6,778 nt of DNA. It comes from Methylococcaceae bacterium UBA4132. Lineage in GTDB: Bacteria > Pseudomonadota > Gammaproteobacteria > Methylococcales > Methylomonadaceae. The notes beneath the pieces were generated by a model. It was not told where the DNA came from, searched no databases, and saw nothing but the letters and a program-made list of their open reading frames with translations. Location of the stretch: contig DFWO01000189.1 of assembly GCA_002380945.1 (NCBI GenBank), positions 3,139-9,916 of the forward strand, read 5' to 3'. Made by a program: the position numbers and the translations under genes. Below are positions 1 through 6,556 of this stretch, piece by piece (the stretch's first letter is position 1; each line of letters starts with the position of its first letter).

Positions 1-780
1 TTATTAAGATTACTTGATGCAATTGCTTTTGATCAAAATACTGATCAGCTCTGGTTTGCAGGTGATTTGGTCAACCGTGGCCCTAAATCGTTAGACACGT
101 TGCGTTTTGTTAAATCCTTAGGCAAGTCAGCGGTGACGGTACTCGGTAATCATGATATGCACTTACTGGCTGCATCTTGTATGGAGAGAGTCCCTCATAA
201 AAAAGATGGTTTAACTGAAATACTGGAATCACCCGATAGACAAGAATTAATTGATTGGCTTAGACATCAACCGCTATTTCATCACAACGATGATTTTTGT
301 TTAGTTCATGCAGGCTTGCCACCACAATGGGATTTTAAAAAAACTCAAAAAATGGCTATTATCGCTGAGCAGGCATTAAGACGACCTGATTATCAGATAT
401 TTCTTAAACAAATGTATGGCAATAAACCTAATCTATGGTCTGCCCAGTTAAAGGGTATATCTCGGCTACGCTTTATCATTAACTGTTTTACTCGAATGCG
501 TTATTGCGATGCCGAAGGACGATTAGATTTTGCTAACAGTGGTCCTATCGGTTCTCAGCCTAAAAACTTGCTACCGTGGTTTGAAGTGCCTAATCGTAAA
601 AATGCTAATATGCGCGTTATCTTCGGACACTGGTCTACGCTAGGCTATTATGAAGGTACTAATTGTTATGCGATTGATACAGGGTGTCTTTGGGGTGGTC
701 AATTAACTGCTTTAAAATTAGATAATCCTGTCCAGCGTATCAGCATTGAATGCCCTGGTTTAAAAAAACTAGCCAAATAA
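1..780 (+). CDS. apaH: Bis(5'-nucleosyl)-tetraphosphatase, symmetrical (ApaH), 5'-truncated by window edge
   Basis: Cytosolic metallophosphoesterase that splits diadenosine tetraphosphate (Ap4A) into two ADP, limiting alarmone and Np4A-RNA-cap levels. The frame is open from base 1 and gives 259 residues to the TAA at 778-780. Visible family motifs: GDLVNRGP (residues 21-28) and GNHD (49-52), both metal/phosphate-binding; HAGLPPQWD (from H103); GHW (209-211); and a C-terminal DTGCLWGGQLTAL block typical of ApaH rather than generic phosphatases. Compared from memory with E. coli ApaH (280 aa), the first visible Leu matches about residue 16. Only about 15 residues, including the first GD-x-HG metal motif, lie off the left edge, for a full length near 274. 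The TTG at 67 is internal and not the start. In E. coli apaH sits in the rsmA-apaG-apaH operon with folA nearby; here no folA follows, and a long spacer suggests the transcript ends after apaH. No obvious intrinsic terminator is seen at its 3' end. Confidence 0.97.
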   Translation, partial: LLRLLDAIAFDQNTDQLWFAGDLVNRGPKSLDTLRFVKSLGKSAVTVLGNHDMHLLAASCMERVPHKKDGLTEILESPDRQELIDWLRHQPLFHHNDDFCLVHAGLPPQWDFKKTQKMAIIAEQALRRPDYQIFLKQMYGNKPNLWSAQLKGISRLRFIINCFTRMRYCDAEGRLDFANSGPIGSQPKNLLPWFEVPNRKNANMRVIFGHWSTLGYYEGTNCYAIDTGCLWGGQLTALKLDNPVQRISIECPGLKKLAK

Positions 781-1188
781 TATCCTTTCTTTTCTATAAC
801 TACGCATTGTGCAAATAATCCGTAACAGTGCGTTAGTGAATCCACTGCTATTGATGTGTACATTGTAGAGACCTTGCATTACAACGCCTCTACGCGTTGC
901 TTGATAGGTTTTATCACTCTTTGTTATCACTACCCGCTTAAACAATACCAAAAGCGTATTATCGCCATATCATTCAGGGTAATTTGTAAAAAAACAACAT
1001 AATCCATCTAAAATGAACGCATCTTTAGTAAGGTTAGCCTGTACCGTTGTTGGCAAATAACAACCAGATAAATAAACTGTGTTATTTAACTACTAATAAC
1101 TTAGTCATATCACTCATTTTTCTCCATCAGCAACAAGATTTTCTCTTTCTTATTGCTTCTTAGTATGAAAACAAAAGGCTCTTTTAAA
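781..1188. other. Long AT-rich intergenic spacer without a credible gene
   Basis: About 400 nt between apaH and the promoter of the first receptor. A reverse-strand frame of 60 codons (769-951) crosses the palindrome at 865-893 and the end of apaH, has no recognisable family and is best read as chance. Besides that palindrome there are two weak 6-bp inverted repeats: GTTGTT/AACAAC at 1046-1051 and 1059-1064, and GTTATT/AATAAC at 1081-1086 and 1095-1100. Neither is followed by a T-run. I see no tRNA, no cobalamin or TPP riboswitch core and no small gene with a ribosome binding site. The length is unusual beside the tight 64-nt gap between the two receptors, so it may contain regulatory sites or an RNA that I cannot recognise. 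Confidence 0.6.
865..893. repeat. Imperfect palindromic intergenic repeat (GTAGAG...CTCTAC)
   Basis: A 29-nt imperfect palindrome. The outer arms GTAGAG (865-870) and CTCTAC (888-893) pair perfectly. Further in, a C-G pair and a TTG/CAA segment also pair, separated by single A.C and C.C mismatches. This gives about 10 pairs around a short loop. No T-run follows, so a classical intrinsic terminator for apaH is unlikely. It looks like a decayed copy of the short mobile palindromes (GTAGAGAC...GTCTCTAC type) that I recall as dispersed in many environmental genomes. That family assignment is from memory. Confidence 0.6.
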
Positions 1189-1209
1189 TTGGCATAATCA
1201 TTGCTTATG
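1187..1209 (+). promoter_or_regulatory. Extended -10 promoter with overlapping dyad, upstream of the first receptor
   Basis: TTGGCATAAT at 1189-1198 contains a TG-N extension (TG at 1190-1191) followed by CATAAT (1193-1198), a five-of-six match to TATAAT. This is the extended -10 form, which can work without a good -35, and no good -35 is visible 16-18 nt upstream. Transcription would start near 1205 and leave a leader of about 56 nt before the ATG at 1261. The -10 overlaps an inverted repeat, CATAA (1193-1197) and TTATG (1205-1209) with a 7-nt spacer. A repressor bound there would cover the -10 and start site. The run ATAATCATT (1194-1202) equals part of the Fur consensus, but the full 19-bp match at 1187-1205 is only about 11 of 19, so iron control is possible and unproven. 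Confidence 0.45.
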
Positions 1210-1249
1210 AAAGCCTCGGATTACTATTTATATAAAAATCATAACAACA

Positions 1250-1255
1250 GAGAGA
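1250..1255 (+). promoter_or_regulatory. Ribosome binding site deciding the start of the first receptor
   Basis: A purine run AGAGAGAAA (1249-1257) with GAGAGA five bases before the ATG at 1261. It supports that ATG over the in-frame upstream starts TTG 1201 and ATG 1207, which have no comparable site and would place about 20 mostly polar residues ahead of an ordinary signal peptide. An out-of-frame ATG at 1257-1259 overlaps this region. Confidence 0.7.
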
Positions 1256-1260
1256 AATGT

Positions 1261-3675
1261 ATGAAAAAAATAGCATTACTACTAGGTATGGGATATTTGA
1301 GTAGCGGTATCGCTGCTGAACCAGTAAAGACTGAAAGTATCACTACAAAAAAAACCGCTACAACAGCGGCTACCAAAGAAATGCCAGAGATGACAGTCAC
1401 AGACTCTGCTGTTATTGATAGATTATTCCCAGATACGACCAAAGCAACACCGACTTACACCATTGATGCGACCGAAGCCCGTGAGAAAGTCAATGCGACA
1501 ACCAGTGAGGATATTTTAAGATATTCACCTGGTTTGTTAATACGCAAACGTTATATGGGCGATCCCAACGGTAACTTAGGTATTCGTGGTTCCAACGTGT
1601 TTCAAACAGCGCATACCATGGTTTATGGCGATGGTATGCCCTTACATAATCCATTGCGTACTTCTTTTAGTGGCGCACCGCGTTGGTCTATGGTTTCTCC
1701 TAGCGAAATTGACACGACCGAAGTGCTGTACGGTCCTTTTTCTGCACAATACAGCGGTAATTCATTCGGCGGCGTGGTTAATATGACCACCAAAATGCCT
1801 GAAAAATTTGAAGCAGAATTCGATGTAACAGGGATGTTCCAACCCGTTCATCGTTCAGGACGAAATGAAACTTTATCAGGGTTTAAAACGTTTTTAGCAG
1901 GTGGTGACCGTTTTGATAAGTTCAGTATTTGGACTTCTTACAACCATTTTGAAAACGAAGGTCAGCCCATGACCATCAACGCAGCGGGTAGAACGAATTT
2001 ACTCACCAATAAAACCAGTCAAGCCGCATTACCTAAAGTTATCGGCGGTGAAAATTATCAATTGCCTAATGAGGCACCTGCAATTGCTTACGGTGATATT
2101 GGCGTATCCCAACAAGTCACCGATTTATTTAAAATGAAAATGGGCTACGACTTCACCCAAGACTTACAAGGTCGATTCACCTTTGCCTACGAAAATAGAG
2201 AAGGTAAAGTGGATGATCCTAATACCTTATTAGTCGATGCAAAAGGCAATCCTGTTTGGGGCGGTGCGACGGCGGCAACGAAAGCCAATCCAAATGGCGG
2301 CGGCTTTTCTAATAACCAAAACTATTACGACGCGTCATTTAACAAAAATATCATCGTACCTGGCTCAGTGTTCGGTGTCAGTAATCAACAACGCGAAGCC
2401 TTTAACTATGGTTTGAGTTTAAAAGGCAATATATCAACTAACTGGAAAATTGATACCACCGCGAGTTATTACGATGCCGCAGACCGAAATATCAGCTCGA
2501 ATCTCAATCCAAATAACCCACTTAATCAATACAAAGGGCAAATTGTCGATGAAAAGCCTTGGTGGGCGACTTATGATTTGAAATTAGCCACTGATAAATT
2601 CTTAGGACGCGATGATTTATCGTTCATGGGCGGTTATCAATTTAACCACGCTAGCTTGAATCTAAAAACGTACAACAGCAACAATTATGCAGCAGGCACA
2701 ACGACGGCTCTGACTAATGATAATGGTGGTGCAACGCAAACCAATGCAATTTTCTCTCAAATGGAATGGCGATTCTTGCCTGATTGGAGCATCATGGCAG
2801 GTGCAAGATATGACTATTGGCAAGCAATGGATGGTCATGTTTATGATTACACGCTACCAGCTACATCAAAATTGCGTATTCAAAACTATGCGAATCGTGA
2901 TGCTTCACGCATTTCGCCTAAAGCCTCGATTGAATATTCACCAAATGCGTGGACATTCCGCTACTCGTTTTCTAAAGCCTATCGCTTTCCGATTGCTGAA
3001 GAAATGTTCTCTAGTCAATCTAGGCTGAACAGTTTAACTATTTCTTACCCTGGCTTAGGACCTGAACACGGTTATTTTCATAATCTGATGGCGCAGTACG
3101 ATTTACCTAAAGGCTATGTCCGCGCTAATTTCTTCTATGACAAAATCAATGATGAAATTAACAACAACACGCAAACTATTAACGGTCAAACCCTCACTAC
3201 CTTTTTGCCTATCGACCAAACCGAAACTATCGGTGTCGATTTGACTTATCAACAAAACGATTTATTTAAACTGCCGCTGGATTTAATGGTGAACGGTACG
3301 TTTATGAATAAACAAATTACCAAAAATGCGCGTAATCCTGCATTGGTTGGTAATGAATGGGATCGTATTCCTAGACTACAAGTCAATAGCACCCTGACTT
3401 ACCATATTCTACCCGTCTGGGATAGTTCTGTCGGCGTACGCTATCGTAGCGATTCCTTTCAGAATTTAGCCAATACCGACACCGCCGCTAATGTCATGGG
3501 TGGCACCGATGAATCCACTTTTGTAGACTTAAAAACCGTTTATAAATTACCCGTTTACAAAAACCTAAAAAGCTCTGTTTCGGCAGGGATTGACAACGTC
3601 TTCAATGCCAACGCGTTTGAAAACCACCCTTACCCACAACGTACTTACTTTATCAGTGGGTCTGTTAAATACTAA
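1261..3675 (+). CDS. TonB-dependent outer-membrane receptor (first of a tandem pair), substrate unknown
   Basis: An outer-membrane active transporter that imports a scarce ligand using energy from TonB-ExbBD. From the ATG at 1261 it has 804 residues. Residues 1-19 are a signal peptide (KK start, hydrophobic core, cleavage near GIAA/E). Residues 20-42 are a Thr/Lys-rich periplasmic spacer. EMTVTD (43-48) is the TonB box. The plug spans about 60-180 and includes RKRYMGDPN, GIRG and the strong signature YGPFSAQYSGNS ahead of MTTKMPEKFEA. The rest is a 22-strand-type beta barrel rich in alternating aromatics, ending RTYF...VKY with the C-terminal aromatic needed for BAM insertion. The mature protein has no cysteine. 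There is no STN domain, so it is not a FecA/FpvA-type signal transducer. The usual barrel motif NPxLxPE is replaced by YPGLGPEHG, which may reflect a different ligand loop. It lies 64 nt ahead of a paralogue, in the same direction. I am sure of the class but cannot assign a ligand: siderophore, metal chelate, vitamin or glycan all remain open. Confidence 0.96.
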   Translation: MKKIALLLGMGYLSSGIAAEPVKTESITTKKTATTAATKEMPEMTVTDSAVIDRLFPDTTKATPTYTIDATEAREKVNATTSEDILRYSPGLLIRKRYMGDPNGNLGIRGSNVFQTAHTMVYGDGMPLHNPLRTSFSGAPRWSMVSPSEIDTTEVLYGPFSAQYSGNSFGGVVNMTTKMPEKFEAEFDVTGMFQPVHRSGRNETLSGFKTFLAGGDRFDKFSIWTSYNHFENEGQPMTINAAGRTNLLTNKTSQAALPKVIGGENYQLPNEAPAIAYGDIGVSQQVTDLFKMKMGYDFTQDLQGRFTFAYENREGKVDDPNTLLVDAKGNPVWGGATAATKANPNGGGFSNNQNYYDASFNKNIIVPGSVFGVSNQQREAFNYGLSLKGNISTNWKIDTTASYYDAADRNISSNLNPNNPLNQYKGQIVDEKPWWATYDLKLATDKFLGRDDLSFMGGYQFNHASLNLKTYNSNNYAAGTTTALTNDNGGATQTNAIFSQMEWRFLPDWSIMAGARYDYWQAMDGHVYDYTLPATSKLRIQNYANRDASRISPKASIEYSPNAWTFRYSFSKAYRFPIAEEMFSSQSRLNSLTISYPGLGPEHGYFHNLMAQYDLPKGYVRANFFYDKINDEINNNTQTINGQTLTTFLPIDQTETIGVDLTYQQNDLFKLPLDLMVNGTFMNKQITKNARNPALVGNEWDRIPRLQVNSTLTYHILPVWDSSVGVRYRSDSFQNLANTDTAANVMGGTDESTFVDLKTVYKLPVYKNLKSSVSAGIDNVFNANAFENHPYPQRTYFISGSVKY

Positions 3676-3691
3676 CCAATAATAATAACTA

Positions 3692-3718
3692 TGTAGGGTA
3701 GGCATGGCTTACCCTACA
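3692..3718. repeat. Perfect hairpin between the two receptors (GTAGGG...CCCTAC)
   Basis: A 12-bp stem with a 3-nt ATG loop and a single G.T wobble. The arms start TGTAGGGTA at 3692 and end TACCCTACA at 3718. It fills much of the 64-nt gap between the receptor genes. No T-run follows (the next bases are ACTTAAATAA), so a strong terminator is not expected. It may instead stabilise the 3' end of the upstream message or partly attenuate the downstream gene, giving unequal expression of the two receptors. It resembles the GTAGGGT...ACCCTAC intergenic palindromes I recall as repeated in many bacterial genomes, so it could also be an inserted repeat unit. Confidence 0.75.
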
Positions 3719-3730
3719 ACTTAAATAACT

Positions 3731-3736
3731 GAGAAG
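3731..3736 (+). promoter_or_regulatory. Ribosome binding site of the second receptor
   Basis: GAGAAG lies three bases before the ATG at 3740, or six if counted from the GAG core. It fits that ATG as the start, which is followed directly by a normal signal peptide. No separate promoter is evident between the hairpin and this site, so the gene is probably read from the upstream receptor's transcript. Confidence 0.65.
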
Positions 3737-3739
3737 AAT

Positions 3740-6199
3740 ATGAACAACACTCAACCACCTTTTCCGCTTAATCCACGCCGTGCATTACTGTGTGTATTAC
3801 TGTTGACTTCACCATTTGCCATTGCTGAAACCACAGCACCTGCGAAGACGGACAAGGCTAAGGACATGCCCGAAATGACAGTCACCGACAAAGCCACACC
3901 TGCGGCGATGACTATTGAAGAGAAATACCAATTACCTAACACCACAGCAACTATTACCGCCAAGCAAATTGATACTACTATCAACGCGATGAGTTCTGAA
4001 GACACTGTTAAGTATATGCCCAGTATTCAGGTACGTAAGCGTTATACGGGTGATACTAACGCACCTGTGGGTTGGCGTACTTCAGGTACAAGCTCAAGTG
4101 CGCGTGGTTTGATTTATGCCGATGGCATTATGTTGTCGTCATTGTTAGGTAATAACAACGGCAACACAGGCTCACCACGCTGGAACATGGTGTCGCCTAA
4201 TGAAATTGAACGGGTTGATGTGATGTACGGTCCTTTCTCAGCTATGTATTCGGGTAACTCTATCGGTGGTGTCATCGAGATGACCACGAAAATGCCAGAA
4301 AAATTTGAAGCCAGCGCGGACATTAAAACCAGTTGGCAGACTTTTGGTTTTTACGGCAAAAGTAAAACCTATGATTCACAAGAATACGCGTTCAACTTAG
4401 GTGACAAGATGAAAGATTTTTCGTGGCGTTTTGATGTTACACATCTCGATAGCCATAGTCAGCCCATTTCCTATGTCAATCCAATTTCTTCAGGTAAAGC
4501 CCAAGCGGCGGATACTCGTGTAGTCGGTGCGATTGCCAACTTAAATCCCTTCGGTGTGGGTGCGCAAGTGTTAGGCGAGGGCAACCTCAATCACACCATA
4601 CAGGATAATTTTAAATGGAAACTGGCTTATGACATCACACCAACTATCAAAGCTTCTTACACGCTAGGTTTATGGACAAACGATAACAAAGCAGGCTTTA
4701 ACAGTTTTCTACGCAATGCGAAAACAGGGGCAATCGTTGACAGTGCAAGCAATGGTTTCGTCAATGTCAATGGACAGCGTTACGCACTTGCACCCAATGC
4801 CTTTGCCGAAACGCGAGCCGACCAAATGCACTGGTCACATGGCATGAACATTAAATCCAATACGGGCGGTATTTTTGATTGGGATTTATCAGGCAGTGTG
4901 GTCGAATACGGCAAAGATATTAGCCGTACTTCAACCCAAACACCTGCACTAGCCTCTTTAAATGGTGCAGGTACGGTTACCAGTTTAACAGGCACAGGTT
5001 GGAATACAGCGGATGCCAAAGGTATTTGGCGACCTACCGCGATGGGGCAACATGAAGTCAGCTTTGGTTTTCATCACGATTTTTATAATTTGGATAACCC
5101 TGTGTACACGGTCACTTCTGATTGGGCATACAGTGATGGTAAAGGCGTACCGACACAAAATTCACAAGGTAAAACCCAAACTGAAGCCTACTGGGTACAA
5201 GATGCCTGGGATTTTGATAAAGATTGGAAACTGACCCTCGGTGGTCGTTTAGAAAATTGGCACGCCTTTGATGGCTATAATTCCAGTATCGTACCTGCTG
5301 TTAAAAATGCCAGAGGCGTTACGACCGATCCAGGCGGTCTCAAAAGTATCAATCAGGCTGATCGCAATGATCTGCATTTTTCACCTAAATTTAAATTGTC
5401 ATGGAAACCTGCTGACCGCATACAAATCGGTGCATCTGTCGCGCAAGCTTATCGTTTTCCTACCGTTACCGAACTGTTTCAAACCACCACAACGACCACA
5501 GGTGGTATAACAACTATCAGTAATGGTAATCCCAATTTGAAACCTGAAGAAGCCTTGTCTTCAGAATTGGCGACTGAGTATTTTCTGGATAAAGGCAAAT
5601 TACGTCTGAGTTTATTCCAAGAACGCGTCAATAACGCTATTTACTCACAACCTGGCTTTACACCCACAGGCGCGATTATTAGCTCGCCACAAAATGTTCG
5701 TCAAACTGAAACCTATGGTATTGAATTTGCGGGTGAAGCCAATGATTTAGGCATACGCGGCTTAGATTTATCAGGCAACTTCACTTGGGCAGATTCTCGC
5801 ATCACTAAAAACAGTATTTCAGATGCAGCTGCCGCCAAATTAGGACCTACGGCTGCCAATCCTAATGCCAATCAACCCTCAGTCGGTCAACGTCAACCTA
5901 GAGTGCCAGAATGGCGTGCCAGCGCAACCGTTGCCTATCGTCCAACTGATAAATGGACTAACTCTGTCAGTATGCGTTATAGCAGCAAACAGTTTAGCCA
6001 ATTAAACAACTCGGATACCAATGGCGGCACATACCAAGGTAACACTGCGTTCTTCGTCGTTGATTTACGCACCAAATACCAAATCACTAAGCAAGTGGCT
6101 GTTGCAGCAGGTATTGATAACGTCAACAATGCGGAATATTGGATTTTCCATCCTTTCCCAGCGCGTACTTACTTTGCTGAACTGAAATTTGACTATTAA
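3740..6199 (+). CDS. TonB-dependent outer-membrane receptor (second of a tandem pair), substrate unknown
   Basis: A paralogue of the preceding gene and of the same class, 819 residues. Residues 1-29 form a signal peptide with an RR-containing n-region and a Leu-rich core, cleaved near AIA/E. A short Ala/Lys/Thr spacer follows, then the TonB box EMTVTD (45-50), identical to its neighbour's. The plug runs about 60-190, with RKRYTGDTN, YADGI and YGPFSAMYSGNS leading into MTTKMPEKFEA. The barrel carries the canonical AYRFPTVTELF and NPNLKPEEA motifs that the neighbour has partly lost, and ends RTYFAELKFDY with a terminal aromatic. A stretch of six threonines (582-587) sits between those two motifs, in a likely surface loop. 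Plug sequences of the two proteins are close (about 25 of 29 residues around the YGPFSA block), while barrels and loops diverge strongly. This suggests an old tandem duplication with changed ligand specificity. There is no STN domain and no cysteine in the mature protein. No transporter partner is encoded nearby. Confidence 0.96.
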   Translation: MNNTQPPFPLNPRRALLCVLLLTSPFAIAETTAPAKTDKAKDMPEMTVTDKATPAAMTIEEKYQLPNTTATITAKQIDTTINAMSSEDTVKYMPSIQVRKRYTGDTNAPVGWRTSGTSSSARGLIYADGIMLSSLLGNNNGNTGSPRWNMVSPNEIERVDVMYGPFSAMYSGNSIGGVIEMTTKMPEKFEASADIKTSWQTFGFYGKSKTYDSQEYAFNLGDKMKDFSWRFDVTHLDSHSQPISYVNPISSGKAQAADTRVVGAIANLNPFGVGAQVLGEGNLNHTIQDNFKWKLAYDITPTIKASYTLGLWTNDNKAGFNSFLRNAKTGAIVDSASNGFVNVNGQRYALAPNAFAETRADQMHWSHGMNIKSNTGGIFDWDLSGSVVEYGKDISRTSTQTPALASLNGAGTVTSLTGTGWNTADAKGIWRPTAMGQHEVSFGFHHDFYNLDNPVYTVTSDWAYSDGKGVPTQNSQGKTQTEAYWVQDAWDFDKDWKLTLGGRLENWHAFDGYNSSIVPAVKNARGVTTDPGGLKSINQADRNDLHFSPKFKLSWKPADRIQIGASVAQAYRFPTVTELFQTTTTTTGGITTISNGNPNLKPEEALSSELATEYFLDKGKLRLSLFQERVNNAIYSQPGFTPTGAIISSPQNVRQTETYGIEFAGEANDLGIRGLDLSGNFTWADSRITKNSISDAAAAKLGPTAANPNANQPSVGQRQPRVPEWRASATVAYRPTDKWTNSVSMRYSSKQFSQLNNSDTNGGTYQGNTAFFVVDLRTKYQITKQVAVAAGIDNVNNAEYWIFHPFPARTYFAELKFDY

Positions 6200-6222
6200 A
6201 CAACCATTGAGTTTAATCATAG

Positions 6223-6248
6223 GGCGGATTACTGAATCGTAATCCGCC
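6223..6248. repeat. Hairpin downstream of the second receptor (GGCGGATTAC...GTAATCCGCC)
   Basis: A perfect 10-bp stem (6223-6232 with 6239-6248) and a 6-nt loop, 23 nt after the stop codon of the second receptor. It is much more GC-rich than the surrounding DNA. Only a mixed ACTTCTTACT follows rather than a pure T-run, so it is at best a weak intrinsic terminator, though the position fits transcript end or 3' protection. The GGCGGATTA...TAATCCGCC form matches a type of dispersed intergenic palindrome I recall from other bacterial genomes, so a repeat origin is equally likely. Confidence 0.7.
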
Positions 6249-6531
6249 ACTTCTTACTCACTTTACGGGTTGCCTAGATAATGACACATTCAGGCTAATT
6301 AAATTATGTAACTCATCAAGAAAGGTTATGTTTTGGTTTTTGTAAAAGAAATCCAATTTTAGAAGTTTTTTCACATACAGCCAGACCTTGCGGTGTACGG
6401 ACAAGAGAAAAATCGGGGTTAATAATGCCAACGTTTCTTGTTGTTTGTTGAAATTGTTCAGATGAATCACACACCATCTTTGCAAGGTTTTTTTACATAT
6501 AAACAAATGCGATGATGTGCGATAGTTGATG
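6249..6531. other. AT-rich stretch between the receptor operon and the insertion sequence
   Basis: About 280 nt with no forward-strand gene. On the reverse strand two overlapping frames are open: an 82-codon frame (6258-6506) of unnatural composition (many Leu/Lys/Phe, no family resemblance), and the 53-codon frame listed separately. Neither has a good ribosome binding site. The stretch probably holds remnants of a gene decayed after insertion-sequence activity, or simple spacer. Confidence 0.5.
6316..6477 (-). pseudogene. Possible 53-residue gene remnant, unrecognised
   Basis: A reverse-strand frame from ATG (6477-6475) to TGA (6318-6316), 53 residues. Its composition looks more protein-like than the overlapping 82-codon frame: a mixed start MVCDSSEQFQQTT, then GIINPDFSLVRTPQG, then a Lys-rich tail. 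An in-frame TAA lies only seven codons upstream of the ATG, just past an A7 run, and no clear ribosome binding site precedes the start. I do not recognise a family. It could be a decayed internal piece of a longer protein whose frame was lost, a real small protein, or chance. It lies between a receptor operon and an insertion-sequence end, a common place for debris. Confidence 0.25.
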
Positions 6532-6556
6532 TGTCAACACTTTTCAGGACACAAAG
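6532..6556 (-). repeat. Probable right inverted repeat of the IS3-family element
   Basis: The sequence beginning TGTCAACACTTTTCAGGACA at 6532 lies directly outside the transposase stop codon. It has the TG tip and the GGACAC core that I recall from IS3-family ends. The partner repeat is outside the window, so this rests on position and resemblance only. Confidence 0.6.

Noticed and set aside
865..893. Intrinsic terminator for apaH
   Set aside because: The stem is imperfect, lies 85 nt after the stop codon and has no T-run after it.
769..951. 60-codon reverse-strand frame overlapping the apaH 3' end
   Set aside because: It runs through the palindromic repeat and into apaH, has no ribosome binding site and no family features, and is very likely a chance frame.
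1187..1205. A firm Fur box
   Set aside because: ATAATCATT matches the right-centre of the consensus, but the left part does not and the total is only about 11 of 19, too weak to call as a separate site.
1201..1260. Upstream start codons TTG 1201 and ATG 1207 for the first receptor
   Set aside because: They would add about 20 mostly polar residues before a normal signal peptide and lack a ribosome binding site. The ATG at 1261 has both. The proposed transcription start near 1205 would also exclude TTG 1201.
3751..5510. Several 66-103-codon frames inside the receptor genes on both strands
   Set aside because: They lie wholly inside the receptor coding frames, show no family features, and are out-of-frame or antisense shadows.
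6258..6506. 82-codon reverse-strand frame
   Set aside because: Composition is unlike a real protein (clusters of Leu, Lys and Phe), there is no ribosome binding site and no motif, and a more protein-like frame overlaps it.
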